A DNA stretch of 64,000 bases, from assembly GCF_014356525.2 (NCBI RefSeq), contig NC_052507.1, positions 47,874,685 to 47,938,684 of the forward strand, in the 5' to 3' direction. The notes under the pieces were generated by a model. That model was not told the DNA's origin. It made no database searches and worked only from the letters and a program-made list of their open reading frames with translations. The DNA is from Nilaparvata lugens. Its lineage: Eukaryota > Arthropoda > Insecta > Hemiptera > Delphacidae. Positions 45,101 to 55,160 of this stretch are shown piece after piece; position 1 is the stretch's first letter, and each line of letters starts with the position of its first letter. Both the position numbers and the translations under genes were made by a program.

Positions 45101-48100
45101 GAATGTGATTATTTTAATGGCCTTTTTTGTAGCAATAGTATATCTGAGCTGGGTGAAGCATGTCCCCAAAGAAGGATTCCGTATGTTATGTGACTGTAAA
45201 ACAACGAATAGTAAGCTGTCATCAAGTATTCTAGTGACAACATACCTTAATTTTTTAGGAGATGTAGGACTCTTGCTAGTTTTAAGCAAGTCTTTGAAAT
45301 GTGTGTGTCCCATTTCAATTTTCTGTCAAGCCAAAAACCCAATAATTTTACTGATCAGTAGTGCTTTCGGGTTTTTTCGCTTTTCAGAGAGCATATTAAT
45401 ATTTGGGATTTGTCCTCATTAAGTTTATTTATTTGGAACCATCTCTTTGCCTCCTGTGTGAGAGTTTCGTTCCTTGCCATTGCCTGTTCACTTGATATTC
45501 CTCTAGACATCACCGTAGTATCATCTGCAAACAGTATGGAGTCCTTGCTGGGAACAAAGTCATTCGTCAAAAGGATCAATAGAAGGGGACCCAAGACAGA
45601 ACCCTGCGGCACTCCGTGTTTGATATCTCTGGTCTTTGACAAAGCTCCTTTCATTGTGACTACTTGGCTTCTGTCTTCAAGATAACTTTTGATGGTATTG
45701 AGGACCGGACCGCTGTTTCCATACTTTTCCAGCTTTCTTAGGAGGATTAGGTGTGGAACACAATCAAAGGCTTTACACAGATCGAACAGTGTAAGGCCCA
45801 TTATATCACCAGTCTCAAATGTGTGTTCTGGATTTCGCTAGTCAGGGCAATCAGTGCGCTTGTTGTAGAGCGGCCACTTCTAAAACCATGCTGCTGTTGG
45901 CAGAGGAGGTTGTTACTTTCGAAGTAATCCACCATTTGTTGCTTCATGATAGTCTCCAGCACCTTTGCCATGGTGGGAGGAATTGATATTGGCCTGAAGT
46001 TAGCTGGCTGGTCAACTGCACCTTTCTTGTGGACTGGTCTGGTTTTTGAGATTTTCAAAATGTCAGGGAATCTGCCACATTTCAGACACTCATTTATTGC
46101 GCTGGCCATTGCTTCAGCAATCATTGTGATGGTTTCTTCCAAAATATTACATGATATGCCGTGGATGTCTTGCGATTTCGAGTTTTTGAATTTTCTTACT
46201 AGATTCACTATCTGTGATGGACTAACTTCCTTCCACTCAGTCATTCTGTGTTGTGTTAACATGATGTTAGAAGATGGTTCCATATCGTTGGCTGGTAAAC
46301 TTGCTTGTATCTTCTCAGCAACTGTTGTAAAATAGTCATTGAAGTCGTCGGGATTCAGTACAAATTCTACTTCTCCTTTGTTGGGCCTATGACTATTTAT
46401 TACACTCCATGCAGCCTTGCAGACATTGCTGGCTGATTTGATGTAATTTGCTGTGTGTTTCTTTTTTGCATCATTTACAGCACTTCTATACCTTCTATTC
46501 ATGTCTGTGTATTTAGAATACAATGCAGTTTGTTGCTCAGATGAGTTGGCAGCTTTGTAGAAGAAGTGTAAGAGTGTCACCAAGTCCTTCATGTTGCGAA
46601 GCTCTTTGGTAAACCAGGATTTGTGTGGTTTGGAGGTTATATTTTTATTTTATTTCTTCTTTGTATACGTTTGAGGAAATACTTGATTGAAACTGTTAAT
46701 GTAGACTGAGATGAGTTTATCAAGTCTAAATTCTGGTCTTACATTATCAAGAGTTGTCATCCAGTTTATGCGTTTAAGTTCTCCGCGAAGTATTGGAATG
46801 TGCTCCTCCCGGACTATTCTCTTGTAGAAGATATATTCAGCCTTCCATGCTATTTCAGGTTGGACGCTGACAGTGCCAATTTGGGGTTGGACTACCATTA
46901 CAACAGCACAGTGATCAGAAATCATTGGGTCCACCTCGGTTGTTTTATGTTCCCAAGAATCAAGATTAGTATTGCAATGTTATCCAGTACTGCTGTACCT
47001 CTGGTTGGCAGTGTAGGGCCCGTATTCTCGGAGTAGACATGTGAACCTGGAGCTTAGTTCATTCTGGGTTTCAAGGTGAATATTAAAGTCACCACCTATA
47101 ACCATTTTTTTGTTGAATTTAGATAAAAACTTCAGCAAGATTTCAAACTTTTCAAAGAATTGATCCAAACTACTGTTAGGGGAACGGTATACTGATACCA
47201 CAATCATTGAGGGCTTAAGCAACTGTAAAGCAGCAATCTCCAGGACCAGTTCATCGCAAACTTTATTAACATAGATTTTCTTATATTTCAGGTTCTTTTT
47301 TTAGATATATTGCTGAACCACCGTTTGAATGGTGCTTCCTATAATAGGCGGCAGCTGGATTCAAGTTATTTAGGTCGCTATAAAATTCTGACTCCTCCTC
47401 TTTCAGCCAATGCTCAGTCATACAGAAAATGTCAGTATTAATGTCATCAAATAAAAATTTAAGAAGGTCGAGTTTTGTTCTAATACACTGAACATTTAAT
47501 ACAATAATGGTAACTTTACTTACATTCATGGTAACTTTATTCACATCCATGATAACTTCGCTCTTATTCATAATTATACTCATCAGTTTTGCTTCCTGAG
47601 GGCGTTTGAATAAAAAACGTCTCAGAGTAGCATACTTTGGCCATTTCGTGTTATCAAGGATAGTATCTTTATGATCAAAATGAACTCAAAGTTTGAAGCT
47701 ACAATATGATACACTTTTGCTTTCCAGTTTTTCTACAATAAAATTAAGTCCAGGGAAGGTATCTGTCAAAAATGTTTTTAGATTATTCTCGGTTGTACCC
47801 GCTTTTATCTTTCCAAGATGATACCAGGCTAGCTTGACACCTACTAGGCTATAATCCTGACCATTGACTTGCTGAGAGTTGTTTGAGCCAACCAGTAATG
47901 GTTTATCTTTAAAAGAATAGGTTTGTTCGGTTTTTGATAAATTAGTAGGGGATTTGTCATTTTGTTGGTATTTACTACCGACAGATTTGGCATAAGTCTG
48001 ATTTTTGCCACGTCCATTTCTGTTTGTATAAATTAGCATCATTAACCTAAATAAATAGAATGTAGAGAATCTGGGAGCACAGATTCCCAATCAGATACAT

Positions 48101-51100
48101 CCAAATTTCTATGCTTCAATGTAAGAGACACTGTGCGCCAAATTGTACCATTTTCTCGTTCGATTTGGCCATTTCCTGGTGCGTTATAAGGTGATGACAT
48201 GGAAGTGGCTACTCCTCGATTATGAAGGAATTCCTGCAGCTCTCTGGATTTGAAAGAGGTTCCATTGTCAGTATGTACATAAGAAGGTAAACCAAATGTG
48301 GTAAACAAGTTCACAAGGCACTGAATTACAGTTGATGAATTCATATTCGGACAAGGGTATGCAAACGGAAACCTAGAGTACTCATCAATTATTGTCAACA
48401 AATATTTGTTTTTAGTTTTTGATGGAAGAGGACCCTTGAAGTCCATGCTTAATCTTTCAAATGGATGTGTCGCCTTTATGAGAGTAGATTTCAATTTCTT
48501 GAAAAATTGAGGTTTTATGGCATTACATGTTTGACATGAAGAAGTCATTTTTCTGACATCCTCAACTGAATAGGGTAAATTATGAGTTCTTACCCAATGA
48601 ATCATTCTGGTCACTCCAGGGTGACACAAGTCACAGTGTAGGGAGTGTAATTTATCGGTTTGAGTTGCATTACACACTCTGGAAAGTGCATCTGCTACTT
48701 GGTTGTCCTTTCCTGGTCTGTAAATTATTTCGTAATTGTAGCATGACATCTCCAGTCGCCATCGTTGTATTTTTTCATTTTTTATTTTATTTTGATGAGT
48801 CATATCAAACATGAATGATACAGAGCGCTGGTCAGTGATAATTTTGAAGAATCTTCCAAGTAAGAAATGTCTCCACTTTTTAAGAGCACACACAATAGCA
48901 AAAGCCTCTTTTTCAATGGATGAATGTTTACGCTCACTATCATTCAGCTTCTGAGAAAAGAATGCTACTGGACGTCCACACTGTGATAGGACAGCTGAAA
49001 TTGAAAAATCAGATGCATCTGTTTCAACCACAAAAGGTTCAAAGTCGTCAATTGTACTAACTACTGCCTTAGAAATCTCAGTTTTGAGTTGATTGAAGTC
49101 AGCTATAGCTTCAGAAGTCAAAGGAAAGGTCTTTGCTGTAAGAAGCCGTTTAGCTTTATCTGAATAATTGGATATCCATTTGGAATAGTGTGCAAACATT
49201 CCAATTGTTCGCTCAAGAGCCTTTCTATTATCTGGGGGTGGAAGATTGAGCAATGGTTTCAGACGTTCAGGGTCAGGAGAAATTGTCCCATTTTCAATTT
49301 TATAGCCAAGCAAGCTTATTGAAGTAAGTGAATATTTGCTTTTTTCTGTATTGATTGTAAAATTATATTTTTGTACTGCATCTAAGAATTTTTTGAGATT
49401 CAAATCATGTTCCTTCTGATTCTTACCACATATTGTCACATCATCCAGGTATGCATACGTTTTTTCAAGTTTTTCATTATTAATAACATTATCAATGACT
49501 CGCTGAAAAGTGGGTACACCATCTGTCAGACCAAAAGCAAGCCTTCGAAATTGATACAAACGGCCACATGCCTCAAATGCAGTGAAAGGTCGATCTTTTT
49601 CTCGTAGGGGTACCTGGTGGTAAGCGCTTTTCAAGTCAATAGTGGTGAATACAGAGTTTTTTGAGACCTTAGAAACAATATCTTCAAGACTAGGGAGGGG
49701 ATATGCGTCAAGATGTGTGTATCGGTTAATAGTTTGAGAATAGTCTATTACCATTCGCTTTTTGTGATTTTCGTTCTTCACTACAAATGCTTGAGCTCTC
49801 CAGGGAGACCTGCTTTCTTCAATAATTCCATCAGTTTCTCAATTTCTTTCTCCATGAAACTAGTGTCTTCAAGAGAATGCTTTCGGGATTTAGTAATTAT
49901 AGGTTTAATGTCTTTAGTTAAAAACTCAAAAAGTGGTGGAGGTTCTATCTTTGCTGGAGCCAGATAATTGATAGTCAATGGGGGTTTAGTTCCTCCAAAT
50001 GAAACTCTAAGTTCAGAGTGTTGATTAAGTAAGTCATGTCCTACAATAACATTAGCACACAAATCAGGCAATACACTGAATTTTGTTTTGGGGTAATGTT
50101 GACCTGAAAATTCTAAATGAGCTACACAATAAAAGGAAATGTTCTTTCTTAGTGATGTTGAAGCCATGGACACTACACCAGTTGTAGGGTACATTTCAAG
50201 TCCACATTTTTTAGCAAAACAGTGTGAAATAAATGTCTCAGAGCTTCCTGTATCTATCAAAGCAGAAGTAGGAATGTTGTTTACCTGAGCTTGTACTGTA
50301 GCATTTTCAAGAACAGTAGAGGCTGCAATAAGCGCCGAAGATGAAGAAGTTTTAGTAGATTTGCAGACATTTTTCCAATGACCTATTTTCTGGCATTTTT
50401 CGCATGAGTCATTTAGTGCAGGGCACTGCTGACAGTGCTGACGTGTTTTATGTCGCTGACGACCACAAAAATAACATTTTTGAAAATTTGAGCTTCCAGT
50501 TTTTACAGCTGACAAATTTGTTTCTTTACATGAATTTTCTGAAGAATTATTTGAAGTGGCATTAAGAGTTATTTCAGAAGAGTAAGAAGCTGATTGATTT
50601 CTGGCAGATTCCAAGGCACGTGCTTTTTCAATAGCTTCATCAAGAGTTAGTTTGTCAAACTCCAAAAGTCTCAGTCTTATCTGATGAGAGCTGAGGCCCC
50701 GGATAAATGAATCACGAATGTATGTTTTCCTATGAGTTTCAGAATCAACATCTGCAAACCCACAATTCTTACTCAGTTGTTGTAAAGCTTGGTTATATTG
50801 GTCAATTGTCTCATCTGAAGACTGTTTTCTAGTTGCCAATTTATGTCTAGCGAATATTTCATTTATTGGTTTTACATATGCAGATTTTAGTGCGTCAATA
50901 GCCGAAGTATATGAATTTTTGTCGGCAATTGTTTGATAAACAGAATGAGATAGAAAGTTGTTGAAATAATGACTGATTGCTCATTGAGCATCATTTATAA
51001 TATACAACACATTAGAATTTAAAATTCATTAGATATTATGGATTTGGTACGGCACACGATAAGGTTATGAATTAGTTACTTTCACCACAGATATAATTAC

Positions 51101-51171
51101 GAATTAAAGCTTTAAGTACTTACATTATCAATGACAACTGGTTGATTGACAATAACATCATACGTTTCCAT
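41174..51171 (-). CDS. Actin-related protein 1 (Arp1, centractin), three coding exons
   Basis: Joining complement 51171-51124, 44587-44523 and 42191-41174 gives 376 codons plus stop, the usual length of Arp1. Splice sites and phases agree at both junctions. Arp1 forms the short actin-like filament of dynactin, the cofactor that links cytoplasmic dynein to cargo. The actin fold is visible: phosphate-binding loop [10 protein letters not shown] (split between exons 1 and 2), second loop [10 protein letters not shown], and the adenine-contact region L-S-G-G-S-T-L-F. It ends R-A-I-Q-K-K-M-F. Arp1-specific text such as [16 protein letters not shown] separates it from conventional actin. Intron 1 (6.5 kb) is packed with retroelement relics, and intron 2 holds a mariner foldback. 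Confidence 0.95.
42192..44522 (-). other. Arp1 intron 2
   Basis: A 2.3-kb intron. It contains an inverted pair around 42540-42670 ('gcgattggctgatt' with 'aatcagccaatcg'), a decayed palindromic MITE, and the mariner foldback at 43116-43650. The 68-codon frame at 44157-44363 has no recognisable domain. Confidence 0.6.
43116..43650. mobile_element. Mariner-derived foldback element (second family)
   Basis: TA flanks both ends (43114-43115, 43651-43652). The termini TACCGGGTGTTTCAAAAAGA and its complement are inverted, and arms of about 240 bp pair. The right arm, read forward from about 43441, encodes [18 protein letters not shown] and then G-H-I-E-H-L, stop, the C-terminal tail of a Tc1/mariner-like transposase. 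The left arm carries the same tail reversed. Its sequence is distinct from the 8005-8643 element, so the architecture arose twice. Confidence 0.8.
44523..44587 (-). CDS. Arp1 coding exon 2 (residues 17-37 plus two bases)
   Basis: A 65-base exon between the acceptor 'ttttcag' and the donor GTGAGTA. It encodes [21 protein letters not shown]. The K-C-C-F differs from the K-Y-C-F I expect in animal Arp1 proteins. The final TA joins the C of exon 3 to make the Tyr codon. Confidence 0.94.
44810..45801 (-). pseudogene. LINE ORF2: RT palm, thumb and C-terminal domain
   Basis: The piece at 45801-45355 begins with F-D-L-C-K-A-F-D (first catalytic Asp region), then [11 protein letters not shown] and F-A-D-D-T (catalytic pair). 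The piece at 45313-44810 follows in another frame with thumb sequence, the H-C-R-P-L-F motif and H-T-Y-N-T-R-H. At least one frame break, near 45320-45360, lies between them. Confidence 0.85.
45801..46592 (-). pseudogene. LINE ORF2: linker and RT fingers
   Basis: An open frame of 263 codons holding the region between endonuclease and RT ([12 protein letters not shown]), then [16 protein letters not shown] and [10 protein letters not shown]. It breaks at about 45805, just before the first catalytic Asp block, which continues in the next frame. Confidence 0.85.
46650..47583 (-). pseudogene. LINE ORF2: apurinic-type endonuclease, fragmented
   Basis: Three frames: 47583-47281 with L-N-V-Q-C-I-R-T-K and M-T-E-H-W-L, 47222-46980 with V-Y-R-S-P-N-S-S and G-G-D-F-N-I-H, and 46934-46650 with I-S-D-H-C-A-V. 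These are the N, E, D-F-N and S-D-H motifs of EEP-type nucleases that nick the target DNA. Frame breaks separate them, so the nuclease is dead. Confidence 0.85.
47686..48040 (-). pseudogene. LINE ORF1 protein, C-terminal end
   Basis: The segment encodes [22 protein letters not shown] and S-Y-C-S-F-K-L, matching the C-terminal RNA-binding part of LINE ORF1 proteins in hemipterans. The codons above about 48040 belong to the adjoining gypsy sequence, so the apparent start at 48090 is spurious. Confidence 0.6.
48042..49781 (-). pseudogene. Gypsy pol: RT, RNase H, integrase (3' truncated)
   Basis: A 579-codon open frame. RT spans about residues 8-165 with Y-L-D-D at 111-114. RNase H is about 250-365, starting V-V-E-T-D-A-S and ending Q-V-A-D-A-L-S-R. 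The integrase zinc finger uses H382, H387, C416 and C419. The catalytic core has D447 (M-D-F-K-G), D505 (H-T-D-N-G) and E541 (Q-I-E-R-E-N). All catalytic residues are intact. The frame ends at D-S-L-H-S-I and then three foreign codons, so the integrase C-terminus is lost. Upstream codons before the ATG (R-S-P-W-R-A-Q) belong to the same protein. Confidence 0.92.
49781..50985 (-). pseudogene. Gypsy gag and aspartic protease
   Basis: The nominal ATG frame (50839-49781, 352 codons) extends upstream in frame to about 50985 ([13 protein letters not shown]), where a TGA interrupts it. Gag is followed by a Cys cluster and a C-X2-C-X4-H-X4-C knuckle (residues 146-159 of the ATG frame). The protease active site is L-I-D-T-G-S-S (residues 195-200). 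The frame closes shortly after [10 protein letters not shown]. Family members run on into RT there, so a small indel near 49810 has broken gag-pol. Confidence 0.87.
51124..51171 (-). CDS. Arp1 coding exon 1 (residues 1-16)
   Basis: A 48-base exon encoding [16 protein letters not shown], then the donor GTAAGTA. This is the conserved Arp1 N-terminus and fits exactly in phase 0 with exon 2. It lies 6.5 kb from the rest of the gene, beyond a gypsy relic, so automated annotation could miss it. Confidence 0.93.
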
Positions 51172-52305
51172 GATTAAGTTTCAACTAAAAATTGTAGTTT
51201 TATTTCAAAAATAAATTGGTATTTCTAATTTGGGGTTAGGAGAGTGTGACGGCTGACGGGAGTGACGGGTTGGCCCGTCCAATTTGACCAATCTCATACA
51301 GAAATTTGTCATTGCCTATTGAATATCGGAAGAATAGAGGTAATGTAAATCATACTTTTAAAAAATTAAAATATTAAAGAGGATTTTATCAATGGCAAAT
51401 AATATTGAATGATGATTTTTGTCAGTTCCAACTAAATTTTTTAGTTATGATGTATTCGTGTCAGCACCCGGCAAGGATGAGCTTTTGTCAAAGCTTTTGT
51501 GTGCTACAAAAATGGCAGTGGCTTTATTGTGTGGTTAAGCATTCTGCATTTTTTGTGTTTGGTTAATTCATTTTATTTGTAGATTAAAATAGATAAAATT
51601 ATATTTCAGATTGTCTAATTTAATTTTAGTATTTAAAATCCTTAAACTGTTTTCATGTGAATTATTCAGAAGTTTTATTTTGGAATGGTGTTTGTTGTAG
51701 CAGAAAGCAAGCTGAAACTTGCTTGAACATCTTTTGATGATGTATTAATAAACAAATTACGGATTAAAGGCTCTTCACGTCAATATTTGAGTAAGTAACA
51801 AGAAATTAACACTTTTTCCTTATATAGTTGTGTTACATATTCCAAGATTTCATTTGAATCAGCAGAATAAATGGAAACTAACCTAGTTTATAACCTTTAA
51901 TAGGCGAATAGGCCTGTAGCAATTGAACTATAATATACAAAAACTGGTTAACACTTTAAATTACCTGCAAAAATTAAAATGTTCAAGTTTGTCAATACTG
52001 GTTATCATTTCATACAAAGTTATTCTTTTTTATAGTTTTACTATATTCTAATTATGTCTTAATTTTATTATGGCTTAGGCTACATTAAGTTGACGTCCAC
52101 CAGTGATCACTATTAGGCCTATATTGATAGTATCTTTACAAGTTCAGGAAACTTATTTTTTCCTAGGTCTTATAATAATTGCTATTATTCAATCAGTCAG
52201 TTAAGGAATGTTTACATTAGTTTAGGGGTACAGTAACTCCGTATCTGGTGTACGTAGGTAGCCTTTATTATCAATATGAAAATGATTGATAGTATATCAA
52301 AATAT
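51172..52305. other. Arp1 upstream region, no gene seen
   Basis: Presumed Arp1 promoter and 5' UTR on the minus strand, with a locally G+C-richer patch at about 51240-51300. No conserved coding sequence in either direction. No core promoter element is clear enough to call. Confidence 0.45.
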
Positions 52306-53274
52306 GCTAATCTCTTTTTGTCTCAACAAAGACAAAACACAGTTGTTAGAATTTGATTCAAGTGGCCGATGTAAGTTAATATAAATCATGTGAATTTTCT
52401 AGGCATCACATTACAAAATAAATTAAAGTGGAAAAACATGTCAGCTTACTGTGTAGTAAGGTACGGTATCTAGAGGTATTTTTATGCTTAGCAGATTAAG
52501 ACATATTGTAAGTCATGATGTGTTAATTGCTGTTTATTATGCATAGCCTATATTCAGTCTCATTTGGCATTATGGCATTGTTGCATGGGGGAGAGATTCG
52601 AATGTAAAGAAACTTTTTATAAACAAAAGAGAGTTATTAGAGTAATTTGTAATAAGGATAGTAGAACCCATTGTAGACCATTGTTTAAGAACCCAAGAAT
52701 CATGACAATTGCTGCACTTTATGTTTTTGAATGCATGATGTACACCAGGGCCGCCCAAAGGGTGGGGCGACCGGGGCGGTCGCCCCGGGCGCCGCGGTCT
52801 TATGATGATTAGCGCCCCGACATTTTCGGTTCAAGTACCTTTATTTCACCTTCACGTTAAAGGTCTTGAACCATTTTCTTATCAATCCATTTCTATGTAT
52901 AACTCATTAATTATATGTGTGGTGTTAATTGTGGCATAAACAATAAAAACTTTGGTATATACAGTCACTCTACGCATAGCATAGGTGTATATTTTTCCAG
53001 TCATTGAGTGAGCCTGTGCGCGCCCACTGCCCCGGCAACCTGCAAGTCGTCATTGGTCGCTTCATTGTCCAATGCTGGGTGATAAAACTTCTTATTTTAT
53101 ACCCTTTTCTAACCTTGTATTCTGCTAAAACCTTGGCTATAACCTATTTATTTTTAAATTCCATTGGTATTTCTAAATTGAATTTTTTCAATTTAAAATA
53201 AATTCAAAATTTTTCAATTTAGGAATATCAACGGAAATTTAAAATAAAATAGGTTTTAGCCTGCAGAATACAAG

Positions 53275-53470
53275 GTGAGAAAAGAGAATAAAATAAGACA
53301 AGCTGGACCGGATGGTTCAAATATGGAGCTGTTCAAGCATAGGGAACTCTTCTTCAAACTTGGCTTCCTCCATTTGATATGGCTGGAGACAATAATTAAG
53401 GATCCCGGAAGTTTGGAAAGTGGCTACAGTCAAATCTCTTTTCAAGAAGGGAGATATAGTCCAGTCACTA
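53275..53470 (+). pseudogene. RTE-type LINE RT fragment (first half)
   Basis: Codons give A-G-P-D-G-S-N-M-E-L-F-K-H, then after a frame change P-E-V-W-K-V-A-T-V-K-S-L-F-K-K-G-D, the RTE RT fingers region. The matching continuation (N-Y-R-E-I-S-L-L-N-T) appears at 55038, so about 1.55 kb of other repeats was inserted in between. Confidence 0.75.
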
Positions 53471-53513
53471 TATACATTGGTGCTCGCAATTTATATTGTA
53501 GTTCTGATTTTTT

Positions 53514-54335
53514 ACTTTCCTTGCCCTATTATCATAGGTAAGGAAAGTATTGCTTTCCGAAAAAAATTAAGGTACCCCAATTTCTATACGTCTCAAGGTC
53601 CCCTGAGTCCGAAAAAGTGGTTTTTGGGTATTGGTCTGTATGTGTGTGTGTGTGTGTATGAGTGTATGTGTGTATGAGTGTATGTGCGTCTGTGTACAGG
53701 ATATCTCATCTCCCAGTTAAAGGAATGACTTGAAATTTGGAACGTAAGGTCCTTACACTATAAGGATCCGACACGAACAATTTCGATCAAATGCAATCCA
53801 AGATGGCGGCTAAAATGGCGAAAATGTTGTCAAAAACAGGGTTTTTCGCAATTTCCTCGGAAACGGCTCCAACGATTTTGATCAAATTCTTACCTGAAAT
53901 AGTCATTGATAATCTCTATCAACTGCAACAAGTCCTGTAAAAATTTTAGGAGCTCCGCCCCATCTATGCGAAGTTTGATTTCAGATTCTCAATTATCAGC
54001 CTTCATATACAATTTAAACAAAAAAATCCAAGTGGAAAAGATTGAGCATGAAAATCTCTACAATTAATGTTCAGTAACATGTTCACCTAAAATTGAAAAT
54101 AAGATTGAAATTCGAGAAAATGTGATTATTAAATTGCAAACTGTTTGCAACTGTTGGTTCTATTAAATCATTCACTACGAAGTAGCAGACCTCGAGTGTC
54201 TCCAGTGTTATTGTCCTATCACCAGCTGTCTCATGTATTTGAATAGTAGACTTGGGATGCGCGAGAACACTAGCGTAAGGTGATCAATTTTCATAACGGC
54301 AAGGAAAGTTGTGTGAGTGCGCCTCACCAGATTTT
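53514..54335 (-). repeat. Family A repeat, near full-length, reverse orientation
   Basis: Starts ACTTTCCTTGCC (53514-53525), with 'aaggaaagtattgctttccg' just inside forming a hairpin. It ends 'ggcaaggaaagt' (54298-54309), followed by 'tgtgtgagtgcgcc' and 'accagattttt'. GT runs lie at 53640-53690. It is the best copy for defining the family, at about 800-820 bp. Confidence 0.8.
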
Positions 54336-54365
54336 TAATATAATATTATTTGAATACATGAGAAA

Positions 54366-55030
54366 AGTCCAGAACCAATTTCTTCATGCAAAATTTTCTC
54401 GTGCTAGATACAGAGTGGCCCAAAAACCTCGTACTTTCAGTTCATTTTCCAGTTTTCAGCTATTTCTGCCAAATCCAGTAATCGGATGTAAAAATTTGCT
54501 CCAGCCTTTGTTTTAGATTATAAAATTCTGAATAAAATGAGATCATTCGCAACTATCTATATCCATCTCCAATAAGTACTGAGTTATGATTTTTCAAAAA
54601 TGAGTAGCCTAAAATTTAAAGACAAAATTAATTCTGATGAGCATTAATTTTTTATCAACAATATCTTCCGATTTTTACCAATTACTTAAATGTATAATTC
54701 AAAGTCCCTCTGGGCGTATTTTTGTGCTCTAAAATCTAAGATCAGGATACAGGTTGATTTTTTCTTTGAATTTCACTTATTTCTTAAAATCATAACTCAG
54801 TACTTATTGGAGATAGATAGTTGCGAATGATCTCATTTTATAATCTAAAACAATGGCTGGAGCAAATTTTTCCGTCAGATCACTGGATTTGGCAGAAAAA
54901 GCTGAAAACTGGAAAATGAGCTGAAAATACGAGGTTCTGGACTATTTGTAAAAAATACATTTAAAAATCATAACTACAATATAAATTGCAAGCACACCTC
55001 CTTTTTTATGTCTATATTAACTGGACTAAG
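54366..55030. repeat. Repeat family C copy
   Basis: Begins 'agtccagaaccaatttc' and ends 'attaactggacta', an inverted pair of ends. An internal inverted pair ('gtactgagttatgatttt' near 54577 and 'aaaatcataactcagtac' near 54785) shows a foldback structure. It abuts RTE sequence at its right end. Confidence 0.65.
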
Positions 55031-55160
55031 AAGTTCCTGTGACAACTATAGAGAAATCAGCTTGCTAAACACTGCTTACAAAATCTATAGCATGATTATC
55101 AATGAGAGGATGCAGCCCATAATGGAAGTTCTCCTCCTGGAAGAGCAATGTACCTTTACT
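55026..55160 (+). pseudogene. RTE-type LINE RT fragment (second half)
   Basis: The segment encodes S-C-D-N-Y-R-E-I-S-L-L-N-T-A-Y-K-I-Y-S and L-L-L-E-E-Q-C, RT motifs directly following the fingers region found at 53275-53470. It is truncated on the right, next to the hAT terminus. Confidence 0.75.

Larger units (their letters stand above)
44810..48040 (-). mobile_element. Jockey/CR1-like LINE relic in Arp1 intron 1
   Basis: Minus-strand order: end of ORF1 (about 48035-47686), endonuclease pieces (47583-46650), RT pieces (46592-45355), C-terminal domain (45313-44810). Each part is recognisable but separated by frame breaks. Its 5' end is cut off at about 48040-48058, where a gypsy integrase frame is directly fused to it. 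It is antisense to nothing in the host gene: LINE and Arp1 run the same way. Confidence 0.8.
48042..50985 (-). mobile_element. Ty3/gypsy LTR-retrotransposon internal relic
   Basis: Gag, protease, RT, RNase H and most of integrase are present in order on the minus strand. No LTR pair was found: the 5' side breaks off near 50985-51000, only 120 bp from Arp1 exon 1, and the 3' side ends inside integrase at about 48058. An upstream stop (about 50987) and a frame break near 49810 show it is dead. Absence of LTRs and target duplication suggests flanking deletions. Confidence 0.85.

Noticed and set aside
45066..46335. Plus-strand ORFs of 118, 91 and 129 codons
   Set aside because: They are antisense shadows of LINE RT coding on the minus strand.
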